A stretch of DNA of 39,730 nucleotides. Origin: DAOMOD01 sp964526035 (GTDB taxonomy: Bacteria > Pseudomonadota > Gammaproteobacteria > Xanthomonadales > BPKI01). The DNA lies in assembly GCA_964526035.1 (NCBI GenBank), contig CAZGKE010000013.1, forward strand, positions 1-39,730, written 5' to 3'. Of this stretch, positions 24,718 through 34,635 are shown piece after piece. The notes under the pieces were generated by a model. The model did not search any database and had not been told where the DNA came from. It saw only the letters and a list, made by a program, of their open reading frames with translations. Within the stretch, counting starts at the first letter, position 1; each line of letters starts with the position of its first letter. The position numbers and the translations under genes were made by a program.

Positions 24718-27201
24718 GTGATCGACATCCCCGGCTATCGCATCGTCAGCCAGCTTGGCAGCGGCGGCATGTCCACCGTGTACCTGGCGATCCAGCAGTC
24801 GGTGGACCGCGAGGTGGCGCTCAAGGTGATGACCCCGGCGCTGGCCGCGGACCCACGCTACAGCGAACGCTTCCTGCGCGAGGCGCGCATCGCCGCGCGG
24901 CTGCATCACCGCCATGTGGTCGGCATCCACGACGTCGGCCGCAGTGGCGATCACCACTTCATCGCCATGGAGTATCTCTCCGGCGGGACCGTGACCACGG
25001 GGGATGGGCGCCTGCCGAGCGTGCCGGCGGTACTGCGCGTGCTGCGCGAGATTGCGGTGGCCCTGCACTACGCCCACGGCAAGGGCGTGGTGCATCGTGA
25101 CGTCAAGCCGGACAACATCCTGCTGCGCGAGGACGGCGCCGCCGCGCTGACCGACTTCGGCATTGCCCGCGCCACCGACGCGATGAGCAGCATGACGCGC
25201 ACCGGCTCGGTGATCGGCACCCCTCACTACATGAGCCCGGAGCAGGCGCGCGGCCAGCCGCTGGACGGTCGCGCCGATCTCTACAGCCTCGGCATCGTGC
25301 TTCATGAGCTGCTGGTCGGTGAGGTGCCCTTCCAGGCCGACGATCCGCTGGCGGTCGGCATCAAGCACCTGACCGCGCCGCTTCCGCAGCTGCCCGACCT
25401 GCTGTCGCCGCTGCAGCCGATCCTCGACGGTCTGATGGCCAAGGACCGTGAAGAACGCTTCCAGGACGGGGCCAGCGTGGCGGCCGCCATCGAGTCGATC
25501 GAGGCCGCCATCGTTGCGGGCGAGCTGCCGTCGCTGGGCAGTCCCGACGAAGTGCTGCTGCCGCCCATCGGGCAGCGCATGACGCCGCCCTTCACGCCGC
25601 GCATTGCCACGCCGCTGCCGAAAGCGCCGCCGCCGGAGATGCGCGCGGAACCGGTCATGGGCAACCTCACGGCCGCAGAGCTCGACCGCCCCAAGCGTCG
25701 ACGCCTGCCCGCGCGGCGACGCGCCCGGCGCTGGCCATGGGTCGCATTGCTGTTCCTCGTTCTCGGCGCTGTGGCCTGGACCCAGCAGGACCGTCTGCGG
25801 GCGCTGATTCCGCGCACCGAGCTCAACGTGCTGCTGGTGGACGCCGAGCAGGCGTATCAGCAAGGGCGGCTGCATGGCGATGCGCGCAGCGCCGAGGCGC
25901 TGTATCGAGCCGTTCTCGATATCGAGCCGGATCACGACGTGGCGCGCAGTGGCCTGCGCAAGGTGGCCGACGCGCAGTCCGAACGGGCGCGCCAGGCGCT
26001 GCAGGATGGCGATATCGACGGTGCGCGCGATTGGCTGCGTGCCGCGCGCGCCAGCGGCGCCGCACCCGCGGCGCTGGGCGATATAGAAGCCGCCCTGCGC
26101 GAAGCCGCCAGCGTCGACGACACGCGCAGCGAAACGATCGAACGTGCGCGGCAGGCGGCAGCCGCCGGCCGCATCGAGGGCGGGGAGGAAGCCGCAGTTA
26201 CCCAGCTGCTGGCACTTCTGGAACGGCATCCCGATGATCGCGAGGTCAGCGCAGAGCTGGATCGGCTTGCGGCCCTGCAACTCGACGAGGTCGCCGCGCG
26301 GCTGGCGGCCGAAGACGAGGCGGGCGCCCGCGCGCGCATCGAATCCGTGGCGACCTGGCGGCCCTTGCATCCCGGCCTGGCGGTGGCGCGCGCGGCGCTT
26401 GCGGCCAATGACGAGAATCGTCGCACCGAACTCGATCTGATGATGACCGAGGCCGAGGCCATGCTGCGCCGCGGGCGACTGACCCGCCCGGAAGGCGACA
26501 GCGCGCTCGATCGCTATCGGTCGGTGCTGGCCACTGCACCCGACCATGAGGGCGCGCGCGCCGGGATCCGCCGCGTAGCCCTGGGACTGTCGGCGCAGGC
26601 CGACCGCGCGCTCGGCGAGCTGGAACTGGTGCTTGCCGACGAACTGATCACCGAGGCCGCCGCGCTGGCCCCCGATCTTGCCCAGTTGGCCCCTCTGCGC
26701 CGTCGTCTGGAGGAAGCGCGCGAGCGCGCCGCCATCGCTGTGCAGAGCAGTGAGCTGACCGCGGCGCAACGCGTGGAGCGCGATCATATGCTGGCGCTGG
26801 CCCTGGCCGCGGAAGAGGCCGGTCAGCTGCTGTACCCACCTGGCGACAGCGCCTACGACCGCTACCGTGCGGTGCTGGCGCTGGAGCCCCGGCACACCGA
26901 AGCGCTGGCCGGTCTGCGGCGGCTGCCGGAGCTCGCGGCGCGGCTTGCCGATGAGGCGCTCGAAGCGAAGCGCTTGAACGCTGCCCGCGGATTCGTCGAT
27001 GGCCTCGCCCAGCTGGCCCCCAACCATGCCAGGCTGCCGGTATTGCGTCGCCGCACCGGCGATGCGCTGCTGGATTCGGCGCTGCAGCGCGCTGCAGCGG
27101 GCCAGAGTCAGGGTGCCGAGGCGGCGCTTGCGGCCGCCCGGGAAATCGATCCGGGCCATCCGCGACTGGACGACGTGGCGCGCAGCGTCCGCGGCGAGTG
27201 A
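24718..27201 (+). CDS. Membrane Ser/Thr protein kinase with repeat-rich external domain
   Basis: An 827-residue Hanks-type kinase. The kinase domain (about 7-265) has GSGGMSTVY, VALKVM (Lys36), HRDVKPDN, LTDFGIA, GTPHYMSPEQ and DLYSLGIVLHELL, so it should be active. A basic juxtamembrane stretch (RRRLPARRRARR) precedes one membrane span at about 338-355 (WPWVALLFLVLGAVAW). The ~470-residue C-terminal part is helical and built from about four repeats of ~100-110 residues resembling degenerate TPRs. Clear repeat cores are EALYRAVLDIEPDHDVA, DRYRSVLATAPDHEGA and DRYRAVLALEPRHTEA. The start is GTG 24718, giving MIDIPGYRIVSQLG. It lies just after relA, with the junction hidden in a gap. Its ligand and substrates are unknown. 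Confidence 0.9.
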   Translation: MIDIPGYRIVSQLGSGGMSTVYLAIQQSVDREVALKVMTPALAADPRYSERFLREARIAARLHHRHVVGIHDVGRSGDHHFIAMEYLSGGTVTTGDGRLPSVPAVLRVLREIAVALHYAHGKGVVHRDVKPDNILLREDGAAALTDFGIARATDAMSSMTRTGSVIGTPHYMSPEQARGQPLDGRADLYSLGIVLHELLVGEVPFQADDPLAVGIKHLTAPLPQLPDLLSPLQPILDGLMAKDREERFQDGASVAAAIESIEAAIVAGELPSLGSPDEVLLPPIGQRMTPPFTPRIATPLPKAPPPEMRAEPVMGNLTAAELDRPKRRRLPARRRARRWPWVALLFLVLGAVAWTQQDRLRALIPRTELNVLLVDAEQAYQQGRLHGDARSAEALYRAVLDIEPDHDVARSGLRKVADAQSERARQALQDGDIDGARDWLRAARASGAAPAALGDIEAALREAASVDDTRSETIERARQAAAAGRIEGGEEAAVTQLLALLERHPDDREVSAELDRLAALQLDEVAARLAAEDEAGARARIESVATWRPLHPGLAVARAALAANDENRRTELDLMMTEAEAMLRRGRLTRPEGDSALDRYRSVLATAPDHEGARAGIRRVALGLSAQADRALGELELVLADELITEAAALAPDLAQLAPLRRRLEEARERAAIAVQSSELTAAQRVERDHMLALALAAEEAGQLLYPPGDSAYDRYRAVLALEPRHTEALAGLRRLPELAARLADEALEAKRLNAARGFVDGLAQLAPNHARLPVLRRRTGDALLDSALQRAAAGQSQGAEAALAAAREIDPGHPRLDDVARSVRGE

Positions 27202-27257
27202 ACCCGAATCACGGGCGGGAACGGCGCCACGACCACAACATGACGCCTGTCACTGTC

Positions 27258-27277
27258 GCGGGTCGATCATGACCCGC
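27258..27277. promoter_or_regulatory. Inverted repeat before the LolA-like gene
   Basis: GCGGGTC (27258-27264) and GACCCGC (27271-27277) flank a 6-base centre, 55 bases before the next start codon. It could be an operator or the kinase-gene 3' hairpin; there is no T run. Confidence 0.35.
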
Positions 27278-27332
27278 TAGGCTGTCGTCGGTAAGCGCTG
27301 GATGGTCCGGCGCGTTGCTCGGGAGTCGAACC

Positions 27333-28073
27333 ATGCGTGGTCCAATGACGTTGTCGCTGCTGTCCCTGTTCTTCCTGCTGCCGATGTCCGGCGCGCAGGC
27401 CATGGAGGTCGACGAAATCATCGAGCGCAATCTGGAAGCGCGCGGCGGGCTGGAGCGCATCCGCGCCGTCAATACCATGCGCATGGCCGGCACCATGACC
27501 ATGGGCCCGATGGAAGCGCCCTTCAATATGGAGCTCAAGCGCCCTGACAATATCCGCTTTGAAATGGAGTTCCAGGGCATGCGCATGGTGCAGGCCTACG
27601 ACGGTGAGACGGGCTGGCAGATCATGCCCTTCATCGGCAAGCCTGACCCCGAGAAGATGTCCGCAGAGGACCTCGACAGCATCCGCGAGCAGGCCGATGC
27701 CTTCGACGGCCCGCTGGTCGACTGGAAGGAGAAGGGCTACAGCGTGGAGCTGGTCGGCCAGGAGGAGATCGAGGGCAGCGAGGTATGGAAGCTGAAGGTG
27801 ATTCGCGCCGAAGGCCGGGAAGACGTCATCTACCTCGACGGGGAGTATTTCCTCGACCTGCGCAGCGAGACGCAGCGCCCCATTGGCGGCCGCCCACTGC
27901 AGATCGTCCAGGACATCGGCGACTACAAGGAAGTCGATGGCCTGACCATTCCGCACTCGATCCAGGTGCGTATCGAAGGCATTCCCACGCCGCAGTCGCT
28001 GCGCGTGCTCAACGTCGAAGTCAATCCCGAAATCGACGACGCCCGCTTCGCGATGCCCGAAACCGGCAACTGA
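27333..28073 (+). CDS. Secreted LolA-like outer-membrane lipoprotein-sorting family protein
   Basis: A 246-residue exported protein with signal peptide MRGPMTLSLLSLFFLLPM followed by SGAQA. The mature part starts with EVDEIIERNLEARGGLERI, then NTMRMAGTMTMGPMEAPFN, KRPDNIRFEMEFQGM, YDGETGWQIMPF and VDGLTIPHSIQV. This order is typical of periplasmic proteins with the LolA/LppX half-barrel fold, which hold hydrophobic molecules. It lacks a lipobox Cys, so it is probably soluble in the periplasm. ATG 27333 has GGGAG nine bases upstream. It is followed after 68 bases by a large secreted propeller protein on the same strand, probably in one operon. Confidence 0.8.
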   Translation: MRGPMTLSLLSLFFLLPMSGAQAMEVDEIIERNLEARGGLERIRAVNTMRMAGTMTMGPMEAPFNMELKRPDNIRFEMEFQGMRMVQAYDGETGWQIMPFIGKPDPEKMSAEDLDSIREQADAFDGPLVDWKEKGYSVELVGQEEIEGSEVWKLKVIRAEGREDVIYLDGEYFLDLRSETQRPIGGRPLQIVQDIGDYKEVDGLTIPHSIQVRIEGIPTPQSLRVLNVEVNPEIDDARFAMPETGN

Positions 28074-28141
28074 CGCCATCCCAGCGTTGGCGGCGCCGCT
28101 GCGGCGGCGCCACCGCGACCACTTCGACCGGAGTCGTGCCG

Positions 28142-31100
28142 ATGATTCGTCCCGCCCTTGGCCTTGCAGCTGCACTTAGCCTCATGCCCGCCGCGTGGGC
28201 GCAGTCTGATGCACCGTTCGCGAGCAGCGATTTCGGGGGGCTGCGCGCCCGCGCGCTCGGTCCCGGCGTCATGTCCGGGCGCATCGCCGCCATCGACGTC
28301 AGTCCCGATGGAAAGTCGCTGTGGGTCGGCGCCGCCAGCGGCGGCGTGTGGAAGTCCAGCGACGGCGGCGTGACACTGAGCCCGGTGTTCGATGCCCACA
28401 CGCAGTCGATCGGCGCCCTGATGGTCGACCCTTCAGACGCCAACACCATCTGGGTCGGAACCGGGGAAAGTCGTCTGCGCAACAGCGTAGCGCCGGGTGA
28501 CGGCGTCCATGTCAGTCGTGATGAAGGCGCCAGTTGGAAACATGCGGGTCTTGGCGACAGCCAGCATATAGCCCGTCTGGCCATCGATCCTCAGGACGGC
28601 AGCCGGGTGTTCGTCTGCGCCACCGGTCCGGCTTTTCGCGAAGGCGGCGAGCGCGGCGTGTTTCGGACCACCGACGGCGGCGAAACCTGGGAGGCGGTGC
28701 TCAGCGTCGACGCGCGCACCGGGTGTTCCGACATCGTCATGGATCCCGCCAACCCGCGCATTCTCTATGCCGGCATGTGGCAGGTGCGCCGCTACCCTGA
28801 TTTCTTCGAATCCGGCGGCCCCGGCAGCGGCCTGTACCGCAGCATCGACGGTGGCGACAGCTGGCAGCTGATCGAGCGTGGTCTCGACGAAGGCGAGAAG
28901 GGTCGCATCAGCCTGGCGGTGGCGCCGAGCCGGCCGAACGTGGTCTACGCCATCGTCGAGTCGGACGACACCGCGCTGTATCGCTCCGATGACAACGGCA
29001 GCCAGTGGCAGCGGCTGAACGCCTCGGCCAACGTGCAGGTGCGGCCGTTCTACTTCGGCGAACTGGTGGTGTCTCCGGACGACCACCAGCGCGTGTATCG
29101 CCCGGCGCTGTTCCTCACCGTCAGCGAGGACGGCGGCGCCAGCTTCAGCGGACTGTTCAGCGCCAGCGCCGGCGGCACCCACCCGGATCACCACGCGCTG
29201 TGGGTGAATCCCGACCGGCCGGAGCACCTGATCCTGGGCACCGACGGCGGCATCTACGTAAGTGAGAGTCGCGGCAGCACATGGCGCATGGTCGGCAGCC
29301 TGCCGGTCGCGCAGTTCTACCATGTCGCCGTGGACGACGCCGTGCCCTACAACGTCTACGGCGGTCTGCAGGACAACGGCACCTGGATGGGACCCTCCGA
29401 GGCCCCGGGCGGCGTGCGCAACAAGCACTGGCAGAGCATCGGCTATGGCGACGGCTTCTGGGTGTTCCCGGATCCCGCCGACCGCAACACGGTGTACCTG
29501 GAATACCAGGGCGGCAACCTGATGCGGCGCGACATGGCGACCGGCGAGATCAAGTCGATCGCCCCGGTGGCCGCGGCTGGCGAGCCGAAGCTGCGCTTCA
29601 ACTGGAACACCCCGATCCATCTGAGTCCCAGCCAGCCCGGGGTGCTCTACTACGGTTCGCAGTTCCTGCACCGCTCGACCGACCGCGGCGAGAGTTGGGA
29701 AGTGATCTCGCCCGATCTCACCAGCAACGACCCGCGCCGCCAGCGCCAGGCCACCTCCGGCGGTCTCAGCCTCGACAACTCCACCGCCGAGAACAACACC
29801 ACGCTGTACAGCATCGACGAGTCGCCGCTGGAAGCCGGCGTGATCTGGACCGGCAGCGACGACGGCCGCGTGCACCTCAGCCGCGACAACGGCGCCACCT
29901 GGACCCACCTGACCTCGCGCATCGATGGCGCACCGGTCGACAGCTGGGTGTCGCGCGTGCATGCCAGCCCGCACGCGGCGCCGACCGTGTTCGTGGCGTT
30001 CGACCATCACCGCAGCGGCGACCAGCGCCCCTACCTGTTCCGCAGCGACGACTACGGCAACAGCTGGCGCTCACTGGTGGGCCCGGGACTGGAAGGCTAC
30101 GTCTGGACCATCCTGCAGGATCCGGTGAATCCCGACCTGCTTTATGCGGGCACCGAATTCGGTCTGTACATCAGTCTCGATGGCGGCGCGCACTGGGCGC
30201 GCTTCACCGAGAACCTGCCGCGGGTGGCGGTGCACGACGTGGTGATCCAGCCGCGTGAGGGTGACCTCGTGATCGGCACCCACGGACGTGGCATCTATGT
30301 CATCGACGACCTGTCGTCACTGCGTGCGCTGAGCCGCGAGGTGCTGGAGGCCGACGTCACCCTGCTGCCGTCGCGACCCGCGCTGCAGCGCCCAGCGGTG
30401 TCCATGCAGGAGTTTCCCGGCAACACCGACTTCGTGGCCGAAAACCCGCCCGAGGCCGCTACCATCAGCTACTACCTCAAGCGTCGCCACGTGTTCGGCG
30501 ACCTTCTGGTGCGGGTGTACGACGCCGATGGCGAGCTGATCAACGAAATCTCGGGAAGTCGTCGACGTGGACTCAACCGGGTCGAATGGCCGATGCGGCT
30601 GAAGGCGCCGCGCTTTCCGCCGTCGACCCAGCTGGTGCCCGGCTTCGTCGGTCCGCGCGTGCCCGAGGGCAACTATCGCATCGAGCTGGTCAAGGGCAAG
30701 GAGGTCATCGAAGGCCGCGTCGAGCTGCTGCCCGATCCGCGTTCGCCGCACAGCGCTGAGGATCGCCGCGCCCAGCAGACCCTGGCCATGAGCCTGTATC
30801 GCGAGCTCGACGACCTGACCTATTTGGCCGAAAGCCTGGCCATGCTGCACAAGGACGCCGGCGAGCGTGCCTCCGCGTTGAAGGGCGGCGACGCGCGCCG
30901 CGTGAACGCCTTCGCGGAACGGATCGATACTCTGGCAGCGACGCTGGCCGCGCGCACTGCAGGCTTCGTATCCGGCGACACCCGCCTGCGCGAGCACTAC
31001 GGCAACCTCTACGGCCAGGTGACCGGCTATGACGGCCGCCCCACCGCCACCCAGGTCGAGCGCCACGCGCAGCTGCAGGCGCAGTTGCGCAAGGCCGAGG

Positions 31101-31303
31101 CCGACGCCGCGGCGCTGATCGAGCGCGAGCTGGCGGATCTCAACCGCCGTATCGAGTCCGCCGGACTGCAGCCGCTGGTGCGCATCGACCGCGAAACATG
31201 GGAGAAGCGCAGCGGCGGCGGCGGCATGACCCAGCGCACCCGCGCCACCCTGCGCCAGGCGGCCTTCCCGCTGATGAGCGTGTGGTTCGGCTTGATGCGC
31301 TGA
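28142..31303 (+). CDS. Secreted BNR/sortilin-like beta-propeller protein
   Basis: A 1053-residue exported protein with signal peptide MIRPALGLAAALSLMPAAWAQ. The first ~720 residues contain many BNR-type propeller blades with the Asp-box pattern S-x-D-x-G-x-x-W: KSSDGGVTL, SRDEGASWKHA, TTDGGETWEA, SIDGGDSWQL, SDDNGSQWQR, STDRGESWEV, SRDNGATWTH, SDDYGNSWRS and SLDGGAHWAR. The rest has a FlgD/Ig-like segment (LLVRVYDADGELINEI, LPDPRSPHS) and a helical C-terminus. Such proteins are often labelled glycosyl hydrolase or VPS10-like, but no catalytic residues can be named, so a binding role is as likely. GGAG lies upstream of ATG 28142. Confidence 0.85.
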   Translation: MIRPALGLAAALSLMPAAWAQSDAPFASSDFGGLRARALGPGVMSGRIAAIDVSPDGKSLWVGAASGGVWKSSDGGVTLSPVFDAHTQSIGALMVDPSDANTIWVGTGESRLRNSVAPGDGVHVSRDEGASWKHAGLGDSQHIARLAIDPQDGSRVFVCATGPAFREGGERGVFRTTDGGETWEAVLSVDARTGCSDIVMDPANPRILYAGMWQVRRYPDFFESGGPGSGLYRSIDGGDSWQLIERGLDEGEKGRISLAVAPSRPNVVYAIVESDDTALYRSDDNGSQWQRLNASANVQVRPFYFGELVVSPDDHQRVYRPALFLTVSEDGGASFSGLFSASAGGTHPDHHALWVNPDRPEHLILGTDGGIYVSESRGSTWRMVGSLPVAQFYHVAVDDAVPYNVYGGLQDNGTWMGPSEAPGGVRNKHWQSIGYGDGFWVFPDPADRNTVYLEYQGGNLMRRDMATGEIKSIAPVAAAGEPKLRFNWNTPIHLSPSQPGVLYYGSQFLHRSTDRGESWEVISPDLTSNDPRRQRQATSGGLSLDNSTAENNTTLYSIDESPLEAGVIWTGSDDGRVHLSRDNGATWTHLTSRIDGAPVDSWVSRVHASPHAAPTVFVAFDHHRSGDQRPYLFRSDDYGNSWRSLVGPGLEGYVWTILQDPVNPDLLYAGTEFGLYISLDGGAHWARFTENLPRVAVHDVVIQPREGDLVIGTHGRGIYVIDDLSSLRALSREVLEADVTLLPSRPALQRPAVSMQEFPGNTDFVAENPPEAATISYYLKRRHVFGDLLVRVYDADGELINEISGSRRRGLNRVEWPMRLKAPRFPPSTQLVPGFVGPRVPEGNYRIELVKGKEVIEGRVELLPDPRSPHSAEDRRAQQTLAMSLYRELDDLTYLAESLAMLHKDAGERASALKGGDARRVNAFAERIDTLAATLAARTAGFVSGDTRLREHYGNLYGQVTGYDGRPTATQVERHAQLQAQLRKAEADAAALIERELADLNRRIESAGLQPLVRIDRETWEKRSGGGGMTQRTRATLRQAAFPLMSVWFGLMR

Positions 31304-31336
31304 GCTTCTGGATCCGGGCGCAGGGACGCGCAGCGC

Positions 31337-33289
31337 CTACGTTCTGGCCGAAGTCGTGCTCAGCGCCAGCGCCACCAGACGCGCCATCAGCTTTTCGTGC
31401 AGGCCTCTGGGCGATTCGAAGCCCATGCGCGCCATCGCCTCGTGGTCGTCGCTGCGACCGCCGAGCAGCGCCTTGCCGATGGTGCGCAGGCGGTCGCCGG
31501 TGGTGGCCGTGTTGCGCTTCAGCCAGGCCAGCGCCTTGACCAGGCGCTGCTCGACCTCGGTGAAATCCGAACCCAGCGGATAGTCCGGCAGCAGGCCGTC
31601 GCTGCGGTAGGGCCTGAGTCTCGCGCTGAGGACCTCGGGGCGATTCTGTCGCCAGGCTTCGGGCACCACGAAGTCCTTGTGCAGCTTTCCGGCCGCCTTC
31701 GCCTGCGTCACCAGATCGTCCTGGAAGCGCGCGTCGCAGATCGAAAGCATCGCCTTGACGCAGTCCTCGTCGACCTTGTCGCGCAGATCGGCGACGCCGT
31801 ATTCGGTGACCACGATGTCGCGCAGGTGGCGCGGGATGGTGACGTGGCCGTAGCTCCAGAGGATGTTGGAGATGGCCTTGCCCTTGTGATGGCGTACCGC
31901 GCGGAACATCAGCACCGAGCGCCCTTCGTTCAGCGCATGCGCCATGGCGACGAAGTTGTACTGGCCGCCGACTCCGGACACCACGCGGCCGTCTTCCAGA
32001 GCATCGGACACCGCGGCGCCGAGCGCGGTGACCATCATGCAGGCGTTGAAGAAGCGCGCATCGCGCCGCTGCAGACGTTCCAGGGCCTCGCGCCCGCCAT
32101 AGAGCTGGTTGATCTGGGTGATGCGCGTCATGCCGATGCGCTGGCGACGCTCGTCGGGCATCTCGCGCAACCACTCGTAGAATTCGTGCGAGCCGAGGAA
32201 GAAGGCGCCATGCAGGCAGAAGCCCTCACGCAGCGCCTGCTCGTAGTCCTGCTGGGTGCCCTCGTCATTGGCCAGCCGGCGCATCACCTCGATGTCCTCG
32301 ACCACCATGCGGCCCATCACGCCGTTCTCCATCAGATGGCGGAAGCCTTCCATCACCATCTCGCTGGCGCCATACAGGCCGCGCGGTAGCGCGTCGAGGC
32401 CGCCCCATTCGCGAACCAGCGGCCGCTGGGCGGCTTCGGGGTCGAGCGCGTGCATGATTTCGCAAAAGGCATCGTTGCGGCGATGGCGCAGCACCAGCGC
32501 GTGCGCCAGCGCATCGGACAGCGTGCCGATGCCGATCTGCAGGGTGCCGTTGTCGCGCACCAGGGTGCTGGCGTGCAGGCCGATGGCGTAGTCGGCATCC
32601 GACACCGGACGCCGCGGCAGCCCGAACAGCCGATGCGCACGCGTGCCGCTGTCGAGCACGAGATCGAAGGTGTCGATCGACACCGCGGCGTCGCCGTCCA
32701 TGAACGGCAGGTCGGGATGCACCTCGGCGACCAGCAGCGGGCGCGGCAGTCCGAGGCGCTCGAGTTCGTCCAGGGTATCGAGCGTGGTGTCGGCATTGCA
32801 GCTGAAGCTGAGTCGCTTGCCGTCAGCAGAGCGCGCCATGAGCTGCATGATCATGTTGACGCCGCGCCCGGCGACCGCACGCGGCACGTGGGTGTAGTTC
32901 ACGCTGGCGTAGTGTCGCTGCACCTCGGGGACGTTGAGCATGGCCCCGGATTGCATGTAGAACTCTTCGATCTCCACGTTCGGCGGCAGGCCGCTGCGCA
33001 GGTCGTCGGCGTATTCCAGGCGTGGATAGTCGCTGCCGAAGTGGCGCTCGAGGAACGGACCGAGGAAGCGCTTCTCCAGATCGCTCTTGGGCTGCGGTGG
33101 ATTCAGCGAAAGTGCGGTCAGCAGGTGCAGCGAACGCGACGGGTCCGCCTTGATGCGCTGGTACAGCGCATTGATGATCCGGTTCGGCTTGCCCAGCGCC
33201 AGAGGCGCGCCCGCCACGATATCGGGCGCGCTGCGCTCGAGCATGGCGTCAACGATGGCGTCGACGGATTCGAAGAGTCGGTGGGACAT
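31337..33289 (-). CDS. Acetyl-CoA hydrolase/transferase family protein
   Basis: A 650-residue enzyme of the acetyl-CoA hydrolase/CoA-transferase family, with N-terminal (about 20-300) and C-terminal (about 390-560) domains. Recognisable segments are NVEIEEFYMQSGAM, GTLQIGIGTLSDALAHAL, YGASEMVMEGFRHL, RFFNACMMVTALGAAVSDALEDGRVV and SGVGGQYNFVAMAHAL, and late on IVVTEYGVADLRDK. Members hydrolyse acyl-CoA or move CoA between carboxylic acids; the substrate here (acetate, succinate, butyrate or other) cannot be chosen. The gene is longer than the ~500-residue classical enzymes, with an extended N-terminus and ~90 extra C-terminal residues. ATG 33287-33289 gives MSHRLFESVDAIVDAM. It converges with the propeller gene, 33 bases apart. 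Confidence 0.88.
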   Translation of the reverse strand: MSHRLFESVDAIVDAMLERSAPDIVAGAPLALGKPNRIINALYQRIKADPSRSLHLLTALSLNPPQPKSDLEKRFLGPFLERHFGSDYPRLEYADDLRSGLPPNVEIEEFYMQSGAMLNVPEVQRHYASVNYTHVPRAVAGRGVNMIMQLMARSADGKRLSFSCNADTTLDTLDELERLGLPRPLLVAEVHPDLPFMDGDAAVSIDTFDLVLDSGTRAHRLFGLPRRPVSDADYAIGLHASTLVRDNGTLQIGIGTLSDALAHALVLRHRRNDAFCEIMHALDPEAAQRPLVREWGGLDALPRGLYGASEMVMEGFRHLMENGVMGRMVVEDIEVMRRLANDEGTQQDYEQALREGFCLHGAFFLGSHEFYEWLREMPDERRQRIGMTRITQINQLYGGREALERLQRRDARFFNACMMVTALGAAVSDALEDGRVVSGVGGQYNFVAMAHALNEGRSVLMFRAVRHHKGKAISNILWSYGHVTIPRHLRDIVVTEYGVADLRDKVDEDCVKAMLSICDARFQDDLVTQAKAAGKLHKDFVVPEAWRQNRPEVLSARLRPYRSDGLLPDYPLGSDFTEVEQRLVKALAWLKRNTATTGDRLRTIGKALLGGRSDDHEAMARMGFESPRGLHEKLMARLVALALSTTSART

Positions 33290-33400
33290 GTCGGCGTTTC
33301 CCCGCATCGGTTCCCTACATCATGCCGGGTTCCGCGCGGCGCTTCTTGCGCGAGATCAAGTCCGACGACCGCTGTTGGCAGGGTCGGGACCCTCAAGAGC

Positions 33401-33427
33401 CGGGACTCGGGACTCGGGACTCGGGAC
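33401..33427. repeat. 7-bp tandem repeat (CGGGACT)n
   Basis: CGGGACT is repeated almost four times (33401-33427). Related GGGAC/GTCCC text occurs at 8375-8397 in the spacer after the GGDEF-EAL gene. Confidence 0.8.
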
Positions 33428-33437
33428 AAGAGCTTGG

Positions 33438-33515
33438 GTCCGCAAAGGACGCGGAGTACGCGAAGTACGCAAGAAAAGAATGAAAAGATGCTCTTCCTTT
33501 GCGTCCTTCGCGGAC
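33438..33515. repeat. Dispersed hairpin repeat, family C, copy 1
   Basis: GTCCGCAAAGGACGC (33438-33452) and GCGTCCTTCGCGGAC (33501-33515) are complementary except for one base, with a purine-rich centre. The same arms occur at 39559-39636. Confidence 0.75.
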
Positions 33516-33613
33516 AGTTGCTTTCGTCATCTTGCCGGGAATGGTGCCGAGACCATCGGGGATGGCCATGAATCCAGGCCTTTCGAGACGCTGCTTTTCC
33601 CGAGCCCCGGCCC

Positions 33614-34635
33614 TCAGTCGTAACTCAACCCCCGCGCCTTTCCCCCGAACACCCGATAGGCAAACACCGTGTAGCCGATGATCATCGGCAGCACCACCGC
33701 CGCACCGGCAAGAATGATCATCAAGGATTCGGGGGCGGCGGCGGCGTCCCAGATGGTGATCTGGTCCACGACCAGGTACGGGAACAGGCTGTAGGCGAGG
33801 CCGTAGAAGGCCAGAAGGAGGATGCCGATGGTGGCGCCGAAGGGGACCCAGATGCCGTACTCGTTGCCTTGCGCGAGGCGTCTCGGCAGGCGCCGCAGGC
33901 TGCGTTCGATCACCAGGAACAGCGCCGCGGTAGCCAGCGGGATCGGCGCCAGCAGCACGATCCACGGCAGCGTGAACCACTTGTCGAAGATCCGCTCGGA
34001 AAGCAGGGGTGTGGCCAGCGAGATGGCGGCGACGCCGATGGCAGTCAGCCACAGCGCGCGTCGGGCCCAGCGCACCGCCTTGAGCTGCAGCTCGCCCTCG
34101 CACTTGACGATCAGCCAGCCGGCGCCGAGCAAGGTGTAGCCGGCGGCCAGGCAGGCGGCGATCAGCACGGCGAACAGGTGCGCACCCCAGCCGCCCTCGA
34201 AACCCATCACCATCAGGCCGAGCATGTAACCTTGCGCCAGTGCCGTGGTCAGCGAGCCGGCGAAGAACACGCGGTTCCAGCGCGGCTTGTGCCCGGCGCG
34301 TGCCTTGACCCGGAAATCGAAGGCGACTCCGCGCATGATCAGTCCTACCAGCATCATCACCACCGGCAGGTACAGCGCGCCGAGGATCACGCCGTGCGCC
34401 GGCGGAAAGGCTACCAGGAGGACGCCGATGCCCAGCACCAGCCAGGTCTCGTTGGCGTCCCAGAACGGGCCGATGCTGTCGATCATGCGGTCCTTGTGGT
34501 GATCGGGATTGCCGGGAAACAGGATGCCGACGCCCAGATCGAAGCCATCGAGCACCACGTAGGCCAGCATCGACAGCCCCATCACCGCAAGGAACACCAT
34601 GGGCAGCCAGCCTTCGGGTGTCATCAGGTCGGGAG

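Larger units (their letters stand above)
33290..33613. other. Gene-free repeat-bearing spacer
   Basis: This 324-base stretch has no convincing gene. It holds a 7-bp tandem repeat (33401-33427) and a hairpin-forming GTCCGCAAAGGACGC-type repeat (33438-33515), then unrecognised sequence up to cydB. Confidence 0.6.

Noticed and set aside
24541..27159. 872-codon open frame on the minus strand opposite the kinase gene
   Set aside because: It runs through the N gap and shows no domain. The kinase motifs on the plus strand explain the region.
28433..30010. 525-codon open frame opposite the propeller gene
   Set aside because: It is antisense to regularly repeated Asp-box blades, which keeps the opposite frame open; no independent evidence.
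33401..33427. CRISPR-like repeats
   Set aside because: The unit is 7 bases without spacers, and no cas gene is present.
33290..33613. Possible short gene between the CoA enzyme and cydB
   Set aside because: Open frames here translate repeat sequence and have no ribosome binding site or family resemblance.
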